Of a stretch of DNA of 64,000 bases, positions 9,696 through 18,443 are shown one piece after another. A model generated the notes under the pieces. It had not been told where the DNA came from and did not search any database. It saw nothing but the letters and a program-made list of their open reading frames with translations. The stretch comes from Clostridiales bacterium (GTDB lineage Bacteria; Bacillota; Clostridia; Lachnospirales; Lachnospiraceae), in contig JAJQIK010000059.1 in assembly GCA_021199255.1 (NCBI GenBank), positions 29,503-93,502 on the forward strand. The letters run 5' to 3'. Each line of letters starts with the position of its first letter. The first letter of the stretch is position 1. The position numbers and the translations under genes are program-made.

Positions 9696-9817
9696 GCCCT
9701 GCTCTTCCTTTCCCGCCTGCTTTGCAGGCTTTCCGCTCCCGGCCTGCCCCGTATCTTCCCGTAAGGCTCCGGCACAGCCGACTTTAGCCGTTCATTATAT
9801 CTTACCCCAAATTTTCC

Positions 9818-9846
9818 TTGATAGCAAGCCGGATTGTCGATATAAT
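9818..9846 (+). promoter_or_regulatory. Sigma-A-type promoter for the DUF5050-like gene
   Basis: TTGATA at 9818-9823 and TATAAT at 9841-9846 are separated by 17 bases. The match to consensus is close and the position is about 95 bases before the chosen start. The region is shared with the divergent pheA. Confidence 0.7.
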
Positions 9847-9940
9847 AAGGTAGCTGATAACAGTTGAACCCTGATTGGAGACCGGTTGTCCCAGGCGGCA
9901 GCCCATTGTCCCTGATGGCAGAATAGAAATGAGGTTTGAA

Positions 9941-10975
9941 ATGACAACCAGACAGAAAAACATTTTAATTTTATCTATAACAGGCGTTATAATTATATTA
10001 CTGCTATTGCTTGTAATCTTCAGTGGGCGGATTCCGCTGAACGACGAAAATACCACAGGCAATACGCCGGGCAATCTCAATAACGGCGGATATTTCTGCG
10101 AAGCCGACGGGCGGGTGTACTTCGCCAATGCCTATGACCAATACGCGCTGTATTCCATGAATCCGGATGAGACAGACTTAAAGAAGCTGAACGACAACTC
10201 CGTCTCCTACATCAACGCGGGCGGCGATTACCTGTACTATGCCATGTCCACCAATTCCAGCGGTTCCGGGCTGGGCTACGTCCGCCAGACCTCCGGTATC
10301 TACCGCAGCAAATTAAACGGCAGCAGCGCCCTCTGCCTGGACAGATGCCATATTGTCACCATGCAGCTTTGCGGCAACTATTTATACTATGAGAAATACG
10401 ACAATACAGACGCCGTCTCCCTGGACAAAATTAAAATCAATAAGAAGGAAAAACAGACCCTTGCGGCGGAACGAATCAATCCCAACTGTTATGTGAATGG
10501 TATTATTTATTATAACGGCACAGAAGAAGACCATTATCTTCACGTACTGGACACCGCTACCGATACCTCCCAGGTATTGTGGGAGGGCGATCTCTGGAAT
10601 CCGATCTATCAGGATGGCTATCTATATTATATGGACGTAGCCAATCATTACCGGCTGTGCCGATACTCCCTGAGCGACGATGTCATCGAAATCCTGACCA
10701 ACGACCGGATTGATCTGTTTAATGTATACGACAACTACATCTACTATCAGGTCAGCTCCAAGGACGCCCCCGCCCTGAAAAGAATGTTAATCGACGGCAG
10801 CTCCCAGGAAACGGTATGCGAGGGAGTGTTCCAAAACATCAACGTTACTTCCCAGTATGTGTATTTTAACGCTTTCAATGAGGAAACCCCGGTTTATAAG
10901 ACCAGCACCTACGGTCCCGTCAACGTAACCACCTTCGACGCCGGTATGCAGGCTGCGTTGGACAATCTGGATTAA
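9941..10975 (+). CDS. Membrane-anchored DUF5050-like beta-propeller protein
   Basis: A 344-residue protein with one N-terminal membrane segment at about residues 8-30 (ILSITGVIIILLLLLVIFSG) and a large outer domain. That domain repeats a YYxxxxxxxxLYxMxxDGS-like pattern: YFANAYDQYALYSMNPDE, LYYMDVANHYRLCRYSL and similar. This is the pattern of DUF5050 and related propeller repeats found on Clostridia surface proteins; function unknown. I chose ATG 9941 because TGAGG lies six bases upstream. ATG 9929 and TTG 9875 are in frame but poorly placed. Its last four bases overlap tail-to-tail with the gene ending at 10972. Confidence 0.82.
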   Translation: MTTRQKNILILSITGVIIILLLLLVIFSGRIPLNDENTTGNTPGNLNNGGYFCEADGRVYFANAYDQYALYSMNPDETDLKKLNDNSVSYINAGGDYLYYAMSTNSSGSGLGYVRQTSGIYRSKLNGSSALCLDRCHIVTMQLCGNYLYYEKYDNTDAVSLDKIKINKKEKQTLAAERINPNCYVNGIIYYNGTEEDHYLHVLDTATDTSQVLWEGDLWNPIYQDGYLYYMDVANHYRLCRYSLSDDVIEILTNDRIDLFNVYDNYIYYQVSSKDAPALKRMLIDGSSQETVCEGVFQNINVTSQYVYFNAFNEETPVYKTSTYGPVNVTTFDAGMQAALDNLD

Positions 10976-12417
10976 TTTCCCTCCGCCAGTCTGACACATT
11001 CATACGCTCCGTTATAGCAGCCCCCGCGATTCAGCCTGTCGATGGTATCTATCATATGCCCGGTTATCTCCTGATCCCCGATAAGACTCTCTAAGGCTCT
11101 GAGGATATCCTGCTCACTCTCAAATTCCGGCGTTCCGTCGCCGAGCTCTGCCGTGTGGATTGCCCCGTAGACCTCGTGACCGCCGATATGCTTAATCATC
11201 AGCTTGGGAATCGGATAGTAAGCAAGCTCCGACGGCTTGGTGACGAGAAGGTCGCAGACCGGTATCAGAAGGTTCGTAGCATAAACAGCCTCGAAGATAT
11301 TCCTGTTGCAAACGCAGTAAATTCCGTCAATATAGGCGGTCTTCATATCCACTGTAAGTCTTTCAAGCCTGGAAAATTCGTCAAAGTATGTGACAGCACC
11401 GCCTGCAAACTCCGGGAGCTTCCTCGATACGGTATCGTATACCCCCTTATGGTCGCCAAAGTTGATGAACAGGGCGACTTTTTTCTCCCTGACATAAGGC
11501 ATCAGACAGCGTATCATATTGACGAACAGATCGACGCCTGCCCCCGCACCGCCGACGGTCATGAGGATGCGGTAAGGCTCGTTGTCCTTCAGCCTTTTTC
11601 TCCGCGCTTCATTGTCTGCTTCAAGCCCCGCAACCATTTCATGATCGACATAATGCCCCACCATCTTAAGCTCTTCTTCCTTCATTCCGTTAAGCTTTTT
11701 CTTATCGAAGCCGTTAAGGGTCTTATAACCGTAATAGGCAAAGTTCGTCTGTACCGTGTGAATGGCGCCCTCGGAGAGATGCAGCCCCATAGCCCAGTTG
11801 TCAGGGATTGCGTTCACGACATTTGTCATGCCGGAATGGACTGCGCTTTGGGAGCACCAGACATGGGTAGCAATAAACGGAATATCCTTGTCGATGTTTT
11901 TGAAGATTGGAACCAACAGCTCCGCGTTTTTCTGGTCGCCGATATTATAGGTGATTTTTTTGAAGCCCTCGCAGTTCATCGGCTCCCAGATCAGCCTGTC
12001 AAAGAGGGCGCACTTCTGACTGACGCGGGACGCAAGAGAATACAAGTCGTTCTGGTACCTGATAACCTTCGAGCCGGTTGCATCAAAGGAGGCGAGGTCA
12101 AGCCAAAGCGGGGCAAAGCCCAATGCCCTTGCACAGGAAGCCATAGCGATAGCGATTCTGTAATGCCCGAAGCCCATGCGGATATTTCCGATGATGATTG
12201 GCTTCTCCGGCATCTTGACATTCTCCTCGCCAAAGACTATGTTGCTTACGCCGATTTTTGACAGAGCAGGAATATCCTCAAACGCAATTTTGTAATCGCT
12301 GCCGGAGTCATCCCCAAATTTTTTTATAAACTTTCTTTTCTGCTTTTCAGCCTTTTTCACCTTACTTGCAGGCATTACGTTGCCGAAAATAACCGAGCTT
12401 CTATCTCTAACATTCAT
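10972..12417 (-). CDS. Unnamed GT-B-like protein of the galactoside cassette
   Basis: A 481-residue soluble protein I cannot assign by name. A glycine-rich stretch GNIRMGFGHYRIA near residue 90 resembles the first nucleotide-sugar loop of GT-B glycosyltransferases such as the MGDG synthase/GT28 group. A later TVGGAGAGVDLF near residue 290 resembles the start of the second Rossmann half. Near the C-terminus LVTKPSELAYYPIPKL matches the region where such enzymes bind the donor. The start ATG 12417 has GAGGGATCC upstream and lies inside the last codons of the alpha-galactosidase gene (11-base overlap), so expression is coupled. A glycosyltransferase or phosphorylase-like role on the imported sugar is inference. 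Confidence 0.72.
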   Translation of the reverse strand: MNVRDRSSVIFGNVMPASKVKKAEKQKRKFIKKFGDDSGSDYKIAFEDIPALSKIGVSNIVFGEENVKMPEKPIIIGNIRMGFGHYRIAIAMASCARALGFAPLWLDLASFDATGSKVIRYQNDLYSLASRVSQKCALFDRLIWEPMNCEGFKKITYNIGDQKNAELLVPIFKNIDKDIPFIATHVWCSQSAVHSGMTNVVNAIPDNWAMGLHLSEGAIHTVQTNFAYYGYKTLNGFDKKKLNGMKEEELKMVGHYVDHEMVAGLEADNEARRKRLKDNEPYRILMTVGGAGAGVDLFVNMIRCLMPYVREKKVALFINFGDHKGVYDTVSRKLPEFAGGAVTYFDEFSRLERLTVDMKTAYIDGIYCVCNRNIFEAVYATNLLIPVCDLLVTKPSELAYYPIPKLMIKHIGGHEVYGAIHTAELGDGTPEFESEQDILRALESLIGDQEITGHMIDTIDRLNRGGCYNGAYECVRLAEGN

Positions 12418-13978
12418 ATAGGATCCCTCTTTTTGCGTTATACTTAAGATTATGCTTCTCTCCGTCAAGCCTGTAGGAAATCTCAATGCAGTCTCCCGCC
12501 CTGCGGTATTCTTTGTCGGTGGCGGATCTCAGCTTTAAAGCCTTTTCAAAGAGACTCCGTTTCTCCTTGTCGTACTCAGAGACATTATCGGAGGTCATCA
12601 TCACACTTCCGAAAAGTGCGTTTATCGTGATGAGGGCTTCCTTCTGCCTGTCCGACAGATCGTTGTTCTCGTCCCTCAGGATAAACACATCGGGATCGGA
12701 ACCAAAAAGCCTTTTGTCGAAAAGCGAACGATAGATTGTGTTCTGAATGGTTGTCTTAGTCGAGATTCGTTCTCTGTGCATGAATCTCATATACCACTCG
12801 TCGTCGAATTTTAAAGACACATCCGGTCCCACTCTGAGATAATCAAAGCTGTCCGCGCTGTTCATGATCATTCCTCCGCAGCCGAGAATTATCTTGTCGG
12901 GAAGAATACTTCTTATGTGCGAATATGCCCCGGCGGCAATCTGCGCTCTGGTTTTCGTCTCGATTTTTCCCGGATTGGCTGCATACAGGAAGTCGAGTTT
13001 GAAGAAATCAAAGCCCATGTCCGAGTAAAAGCTGAGGCAGTCGTCTACATAGCGCATAGCTTCTTCGTTTTCCGAATTAAGCCCGTAAAAGCCGCTCCAA
13101 TTATTGCCCGATCGATCGTCAAAAAACCATTCGGGATGAGTCTTATACACGACGCTTTCGCTCTCCGCGGCAAAGGGCGCAAGCCAGATTCCGGCTTTCA
13201 GACCCTTTTCGTGGATTTTTTCAACGATATCGGAAAGCCCGTTGGGAAACTTTTCCGGGTCGATAGACAGCCAATCGCCGACTGCCGTTTCATATCCGTC
13301 GTCAATCTGGAACAGTTCAAAGGGCTCCCCTACGGCAGACAGATTCTCAAGAATCTTTTGCTCGTCGATATCCTCATAATAGTTGTACCACGAGGTATAG
13401 CCGAGAATATTGGGAACCGGCTTTTCTGCGAACTCCGAAAAGAAGTAATCTTTGTCGGTTGTAAAATCGAACAGGCAGATACTGCCTTTAAGCTTAAGCC
13501 CTGAAACGTCGCTTTCAAGAATGATTCTCTTATTCCTGACATCGTGGTTGATGATGAGATAGGCGTTCCTATAATTGAACGAGCCTATAAAAATGTTATC
13601 CGCATAGCTTATGTCATAGCCGTGCAGGACGCCATGCTTATAATCCTTGAACCTGCTGTCTCCATAGCCGTCAAACGCAAATCTGTCAACCAAAAACCTG
13701 GGAAGTCTCCTGATATCCTTAAGGCTTTCCCCGGCAAGAAACTCCTTCGTATCCGTCCATGACTGATAGCCGTTAACAAATATAGGCTCTTTCTTCCTGT
13801 AGGTATACGGTATTGAGATTGTCGCGGAAAGAATGGTGAGCGAAGACTTTGCCGTAACCGTAAAAGTGTTTCTCTGGCCATAGCTGCAGGCAATATCCAC
13901 CAAGCCATCGCTGCCGCTGACCGTGTGCCGTTCGCCATTTACCGAATAGGTAAGTTCAAGCTTCGTAATCCCTTCCAT
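12407..13978 (-). CDS. GH36-family alpha-galactosidase
   Basis: A 523-residue glycoside hydrolase without a signal peptide. An N-terminal beta domain of about 190 residues is followed by a TIM barrel. The barrel contains FELFQIDDGYE, AGIWLAPFAAE, the nucleophile motif FFKLDFLY and the acid/base motif GSDPDV, all typical of GH36/clan D. It should cleave terminal alpha-galactosides in the cytoplasm. It is shorter than the classical 700-plus-residue GH36 enzymes, so another alpha-linked substrate is possible. The ATG at 13978 overlaps the transporter stop as TGATG. A GTG one codon earlier is also open. Confidence 0.9.
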   Translation of the reverse strand: MEGITKLELTYSVNGERHTVSGSDGLVDIACSYGQRNTFTVTAKSSLTILSATISIPYTYRKKEPIFVNGYQSWTDTKEFLAGESLKDIRRLPRFLVDRFAFDGYGDSRFKDYKHGVLHGYDISYADNIFIGSFNYRNAYLIINHDVRNKRIILESDVSGLKLKGSICLFDFTTDKDYFFSEFAEKPVPNILGYTSWYNYYEDIDEQKILENLSAVGEPFELFQIDDGYETAVGDWLSIDPEKFPNGLSDIVEKIHEKGLKAGIWLAPFAAESESVVYKTHPEWFFDDRSGNNWSGFYGLNSENEEAMRYVDDCLSFYSDMGFDFFKLDFLYAANPGKIETKTRAQIAAGAYSHIRSILPDKIILGCGGMIMNSADSFDYLRVGPDVSLKFDDEWYMRFMHRERISTKTTIQNTIYRSLFDKRLFGSDPDVFILRDENNDLSDRQKEALITINALFGSVMMTSDNVSEYDKEKRSLFEKALKLRSATDKEYRRAGDCIEISYRLDGEKHNLKYNAKRGILYEC

Positions 13979-15393
13979 CACTCAGCGCTCCTTTCAGCGA
14001 GCTGTTTTTGACCCTCCGCGATTTCTGCGCGGACGCTCTTTTCGTTATAAAGAAGAAGCGCGCCGGCGCCCAAAAGGCAGAAGACAAGCGAGATCGCGAG
14101 GGTTATTCTGTAACCGGCGCCGGTGCTGACGACCTCGCCGGCATCGTTAGTATACTGGCCGATCGTCGCGACCGAGGTGAATATAAGCATTGCAACGCTC
14201 TGTCCCAGCTTGAAAGCAAAGGTTCTTGAAGCAAAAAACATTCCGTCGTGGTTTTCCTTCGTCTTATATTCGTCCGCCTCCGCAATATCCGCAACAATCG
14301 CCTGCGGCACTACCCCTAAAATCGACATCGGGATTCCAACCAGAACGGCGATGATTACTCCGAAGATTCCATTCGGAAGCAGGGTCTGCCTGCCCGCAAA
14401 AGTAGTGATAAAGAAGGCGAACGCAAAGAGCAGAAAGCCTGCAATGACTATCTTCTTTTTCCCAATCTTTTGGGTAATCTTGTTGACCGGTATATACAGC
14501 GCAAAGGTCACAAAGGTCATCAGGATAAAGAGAAGCATATAGTTGTCCGTCTTCAACAGATTCTCAACGTAGTAGATGAAGCCGGTGTTGAAGATGGTGA
14601 TGCCTACCCAATAGAGAAGATCCGATAGGACGAACACCCTGAACGCTCCGTTTCTGAAGGTCTTGCCGAGAGACTTGAAGGCGTTCTCGCTGACGACGGG
14701 CGCGCTGTCACGGGTATATTCCCTCTCGTCGATCAAAAATGCAGGAACCCACATACAAATCAGCGCGATCAAAGCCATAACGCCCAAGACGATTCTCGCG
14801 GAAACTATGATATCCAGTCCTGCAGCCGATGAAACAGCCTGCCAAATCATCTTGCCGGAAAAGGCGATTCCGGTACCCAGGATATAGGTAATCGAAATAA
14901 ATGTGGATATGTTCATCCTGTCAACAGGGTGCTTGCCTAAAACCGGAATCAGCGCATTATAAGGCGTACAGTAAGCCGTCATGCAAAGATAGAATAAAAG
15001 CAGCGTTACAACAAGCCAGACTGTATTGATCCACGAAATTCCGTTTATCGGACAGCAGAAAATCAGTACGGTCACAAGCGCAAACGGGAACGCCGCAATT
15101 CTTAAAAACGGAATCCTCTTGCCGAGCTTACTTGTGCAGTTATCGCTGGCAGAAGCGATCAGCGGGTCGGTGATTGCGTCGAACACTCTGCCGCTGGCGG
15201 TTATCAGCCCGATCACCGTAAGTCCGACAAATACAACGCCCTGCGTGATAAAGAGATGGCTTTGCATAACCGTATCGGTCGCATCAGGCAGATAGAAGTT
15301 GACGAGAAGATTTGTGATGATTCCCGAAAGAATCGACCATCCAAGCTGTCCCAAAGCGAAATAGACCATGATTTTCCTGGATACACGTTTCAT
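13978..15393 (-). CDS. GPH-family sugar:cation symporter (MelB-like)
   Basis: A 471-residue protein with about twelve hydrophobic segments. The N-terminus carries the GPH hallmarks FALGQLGWSI, GRVFDAITDPLI and the following cytoplasmic loop SKLGKRIPFL. MelB-type carriers import melibiose and other glycosides with Na+ or H+. It is the first gene of a tightly coupled three-gene unit with the alpha-galactosidase, so an alpha-galactoside is the likely cargo. The start has GGAGG seven bases upstream. A TATAAT about 40 bases upstream could be the -10 but no good -35 is seen. Confidence 0.93.
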   Translation of the reverse strand: MKRVSRKIMVYFALGQLGWSILSGIITNLLVNFYLPDATDTVMQSHLFITQGVVFVGLTVIGLITASGRVFDAITDPLIASASDNCTSKLGKRIPFLRIAAFPFALVTVLIFCCPINGISWINTVWLVVTLLLFYLCMTAYCTPYNALIPVLGKHPVDRMNISTFISITYILGTGIAFSGKMIWQAVSSAAGLDIIVSARIVLGVMALIALICMWVPAFLIDEREYTRDSAPVVSENAFKSLGKTFRNGAFRVFVLSDLLYWVGITIFNTGFIYYVENLLKTDNYMLLFILMTFVTFALYIPVNKITQKIGKKKIVIAGFLLFAFAFFITTFAGRQTLLPNGIFGVIIAVLVGIPMSILGVVPQAIVADIAEADEYKTKENHDGMFFASRTFAFKLGQSVAMLIFTSVATIGQYTNDAGEVVSTGAGYRITLAISLVFCLLGAGALLLYNEKSVRAEIAEGQKQLAERSAE

Positions 15394-15537
15394 ATCGTTT
15401 CCTCCGTAATGATTATTTTCACGCCCGCATTATACACGCAGGCACTTGCTTTCTGTTTCTTTCCATTTAAGATTGCCCATCTTTTCTTCTTTCTACTCAT
15501 AATCATGATTCTGTCCATTGAATCGTCTGACGCTCAT

Positions 15538-15580
15538 CAAAAAAAAACATACTGCATCCTGCCGGTCTTATACGAGTATG
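15538..15580 (-). terminator. Intrinsic terminator of the folate operon
   Basis: On the minus strand CATACT (15575-15580) pairs with AGTATG (15548-15553) and is followed by nine Ts (15539-15547). The left arm overlaps the last codons of folBK. Confidence 0.6.
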
Positions 15581-16428
15581 TGCGCTTCCCCCTGTCGCTG
15601 CACCTCCTGATAAAGCTGCAGCACGGACTGACGCAGCACCGGGTGGAACGCATAGGGCGCAATCTGGGCAAGGGGAGCCAGCACAAAATCCCGATGGTGC
15701 ATATCCTCATGGGGAATCTTTAACGCTTCCGTATACAGGACGCAGTCTTCATACAGAAGAATATCCAGATCCAAAGTCCTGGCTCCCCAGCGCACCTTGC
15801 GCTCCCTGCCGTTTTCCCGTTCTATCTCATGAATCCGTTCCAGTAACTGTTCGGGCGTATAGAGCGTATCGATGGCGATCGCGCCGTTTAAGTAATTCTC
15901 CTGCTCCACTCCGCCGTAGGGCGTCGTCAGCATCCAGTCCGAGACTTTCAGCACACGGCACTTTTCATCCCGGCGCAGGGTCTCTACCGCCCTGTTCAGA
16001 TACTCCTCCCGATTGCCCAGATTGGAGCCGCAGGACAGATAGGCCTTCTTCCACCCCCTCACCAGCCTCACGGACACAGACTCAAAAGGCAGCGGAATAG
16101 GCGCCTCCGGTTTGCGCACCTCCAGGGTGATACGCCGGATATAAGGAAATTCCAACAGCGCCGCCTCCGCGGTCTTCTGTGCCGCAGTCTCAATCAGCTT
16201 ATAAGTATGCTCTGTCAGAAAGCGCTGGAAAAACAGGCATACCTCCCCATAATTGGTAGAAAGCTCCAAAGCGTCCATTGTTCCCGCTTGTCTGAGATCC
16301 GTCTCCAGGACGGCGTTAATATAAAAATTCTGTCCCTTTTCATTTTCTTCGGCATATACGCCATGATAAGCATATATTCGAAGATTCTCTATCCGAATCT
16401 GATCTATCTCATTCATTTCCATCTCCAT
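15568..16428 (-). CDS. folK: Fused dihydroneopterin aldolase / HPPK
   Basis: A 286-residue fusion. Residues about 1-120 are dihydroneopterin aldolase (FolB: LRIYAYHGVYAEE, ETNYGE-like STNYGE). Residues about 125-280 are 6-hydroxymethyl-7,8-dihydropterin pyrophosphokinase (FolK: YLSCGSNLGNR, RWGARTLDLDIL, IPHEDMHHRDF). The protein thus carries two consecutive steps of dihydrofolate synthesis, a fusion known in Clostridia. The start is one of three close ATGs (16428, 16422, 16416). 16428 has AGGCAGGG upstream and 16416 has GGAG at six bases. It is last in folC-folE-HD-folP-folBK. Confidence 0.94.
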   Translation of the reverse strand: MEMEMNEIDQIRIENLRIYAYHGVYAEENEKGQNFYINAVLETDLRQAGTMDALELSTNYGEVCLFFQRFLTEHTYKLIETAAQKTAEAALLEFPYIRRITLEVRKPEAPIPLPFESVSVRLVRGWKKAYLSCGSNLGNREEYLNRAVETLRRDEKCRVLKVSDWMLTTPYGGVEQENYLNGAIAIDTLYTPEQLLERIHEIERENGRERKVRWGARTLDLDILLYEDCVLYTEALKIPHEDMHHRDFVLAPLAQIAPYAFHPVLRQSVLQLYQEVQRQGEAHILV

Positions 16429-16480
16429 GTCAGTGTTCCCTGCCTTTCCACAGGCTGTGGGATATCTCACGGCTGCCTTG

Positions 16481-17308
16481 TTATCCCCTATATCCGTCCC
16501 GGATTGCTTCCGCCATACGAATCGCCCGCACATTCTCTTTCACATCATGTACTCTCACAAACATAGCGCCTTTCTGTACCGCATACACCGTTGTGACCAG
16601 CGTCCCCTCCAGCCGCTCAGAAGCCGGCAGATCCAGCGTAAGCCCGATCACAGATTTCCGGCTGCATCCCAATAACAGCGGATAGCCCAGAGAATGAAGC
16701 ATTTCCATTCGGTCTATCATTTCCAGATTGTGCTCTCTGGTCTTGCCGAAGCCTATGCCCGGGTCCAGAATAATCTTATCATTTTCGATTCCCGCCTTAT
16801 TTGCGATAACAATTGTTTCTTTTAAATCCTCCAATACGTCCGTCATATAGCTATTATAATCCGGCTCCTTCCGGTTATGCATCAGACAGCAGGGCAGCCC
16901 TGCCCCGGCTATGATGTCCGCCAGAAGAGGATCGTATTTCAATCCCCAAATATCATTGATCAGATCGGCTCCGGCTTCTATCCCCGCCTGAGCCACCCTG
17001 CCCTTATAGGTGTCCAAAGAGATTGGAATGTCAAATCTTGATTTAATATTTTCAATCACCGGAATTACCCGCTCTGCTTCCTCCTCCTCCGACAACAACG
17101 TATAGCCCGGTCTGGTGGATTCTCCCCCCACATCCACAATATCCATGCCTTCCGCTATCATTTCCTCCACATGATACAAAGCCTTGTCCAGAGTATTAAA
17201 CTGACCGCCGTCCGAAAAAGAATCAGGCGTTACGTTTAAAATTCCCATGACATAGGTATGCCCCTGAACCGCAAATTCCTTCTGTCCAATTCTCATAGTT
17301 TCCCTCAT
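16481..17308 (-). CDS. folP: Dihydropteroate synthase
   Basis: A 275-residue TIM-barrel enzyme that joins 6-hydroxymethyl-dihydropterin pyrophosphate to p-aminobenzoate; it is the sulfonamide target. Visible motifs are GILNVTPDSFSDGG at about residue 22, DVGGESTRPG near 59, DTYKGRVA near 97, DPGIGFGKT near 162 and GCSRKS near 200. Length is normal. The first ATG is used, though an ATG four codons later is possible. It lies between the HD-protein gene and folBK with short gaps. Confidence 0.96.
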   Translation of the reverse strand: MRETMRIGQKEFAVQGHTYVMGILNVTPDSFSDGGQFNTLDKALYHVEEMIAEGMDIVDVGGESTRPGYTLLSEEEEAERVIPVIENIKSRFDIPISLDTYKGRVAQAGIEAGADLINDIWGLKYDPLLADIIAGAGLPCCLMHNRKEPDYNSYMTDVLEDLKETIVIANKAGIENDKIILDPGIGFGKTREHNLEMIDRMEMLHSLGYPLLLGCSRKSVIGLTLDLPASERLEGTLVTTVYAVQKGAMFVRVHDVKENVRAIRMAEAIRDGYRG

Positions 17309-17374
17309 TTCTGCGCTGCCCTTTGCGCATCAAGCAATGTTTGTGCAGGCAACGCGCAGTCACAAACCTGCCGC

Positions 17375-17857
17375 CTACCAGATCAGGCCCTGATTTTTCT
17401 TTCTGCCGTTCCAATGGCACTCCTCCGCCACAGGACAGGCATAGCAGGCTCTGCTGGCCTTGTCGGCACGGTATAAGAGCCCGTTTAAATTCCGTTCTTC
17501 CCTGACGTCTGCGTTTCTATGATTCCTGATCGCCCGAATAATAACATCCGCTTCCGTATCGTCGAACCCACATTCCGCCAGTATCCGGGGCGCCAGCTCG
17601 GCGCTGGCAAGCTCATGGGGCGTCCCGTCCTCATACTGCCGGAAGCGTCCGATATCATGTAAGAGCGCCGCCCCATAGACAAGCTCCTTCTGTAGTCCAT
17701 AGGCCTCTTCCAGATTAAGCAGCATGCCAATCCTCGCCACATCCAATAGGTGCCCTATGTTATGACGGCAGAAGCGACGATTCGCTTCTGCCCGCTCATT
17801 CTTCTCCACATAAGCTTTAAATAAATCATGATTTAATATTCTATCAATACATTCCAT
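17375..17857 (-). CDS. HD-domain protein encoded within the folate operon
   Basis: A 160-residue HD-superfamily protein. RHNIGHLLDVARIG and LLHDIGRF provide the metal-binding His-Asp pairs, and a late IRNHRN gives another His. After the HD fold comes a cysteine cluster CYACPVAEEC (C-x2-C-x5-C) near residue 140, which could hold a metal. HD proteins hydrolyse phosphomonoesters or nucleotides. Here, between folE and folP, a candidate role is dephosphorylation of dihydroneopterin phosphate, a step for which many bacteria have no assigned enzyme. That role is inference from position only. Confidence 0.85.
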   Translation of the reverse strand: MECIDRILNHDLFKAYVEKNERAEANRRFCRHNIGHLLDVARIGMLLNLEEAYGLQKELVYGAALLHDIGRFRQYEDGTPHELASAELAPRILAECGFDDTEADVIIRAIRNHRNADVREERNLNGLLYRADKASRACYACPVAEECHWNGRKKNQGLIW

Positions 17858-17876
17858 GACTCCACGCTTTCCCGGA

Positions 17877-18443
17877 TTATCGTCCCTGCCCCTTCAGCAT
17901 TTCAAAGAAATACTGCTGTAGCTGAGGCTGGTCAGTAAAGCACCCCCTGGTCGCCATGGTCACAGTCTGGCTGCCCGGCTTCTCTACGCCGCGCATGGTC
18001 ATGCACATATGCTCCGCTTCCGCCATTACCATAACCCCCTGAGGCTTTAAGTGCTCCATCACCGCCTCCGCGATCTGAGCCGTCATCTGTTCCTGTATCT
18101 GAGGCCTTCTCGCATAGACCTCCACCGTCCGCGCCAGCTTACTCAGCCCTACTACCTTCCCGTCCGGCAGGTAAGCGATATGCACTTTGCCGTAGAAGGG
18201 CATCAAATGGTGTTCACAGATAGAATAAAAGGTGATATCTTTGACCAACACAATCTCGTTGCTCTCCACCGTAAAGGTTTTCGACAGATGTACCGCCGCA
18301 TCCTCATCCATTCCTTTATAAATCTCTTCATACATACGGGCAATCCGGCTGGGCGTCTCTCTGAGCCCTTCCCTGTTTACATCCTCACCGATGCCCTCAA
18401 GCAGCAGCGTAACTGCCTGCTCAACCTTCTTCAAGTCTACCAT
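17877..18443 (-). CDS. folE: GTP cyclohydrolase I
   Basis: A 188-residue FolE that opens the folate pathway by converting GTP to dihydroneopterin triphosphate. Visible are the zinc and active-site residues in [13 protein letters not shown] near residue 110, the helix segment [13 protein letters not shown], and [12 protein letters not shown] with the third zinc ligand cysteine. Length is normal for the short bacterial form. Its start lies inside the end of folC (23-base overlap), so the two are translationally coupled. Confidence 0.97.
   Translation of the reverse strand: MVDLKKVEQAVTLLLEGIGEDVNREGLRETPSRIARMYEEIYKGMDEDAAVHLSKTFTVESNEIVLVKDITFYSICEHHLMPFYGKVHIAYLPDGKVVGLSKLARTVEVYARRPQIQEQMTAQIAEAVMEHLKPQGVMVMAEAEHMCMTMRGVEKPGSQTVTMATRGCFTDQPQLQQYFFEMLKGQGR

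Noticed and set aside
11155-12261. A 368-codon open frame on the plus strand opposite the GT-B-like gene
   Set aside because: It mirrors the codon structure of the real gene on the other strand, has no ribosome binding site or recognisable domain, and lies inside an operon reading the other way.
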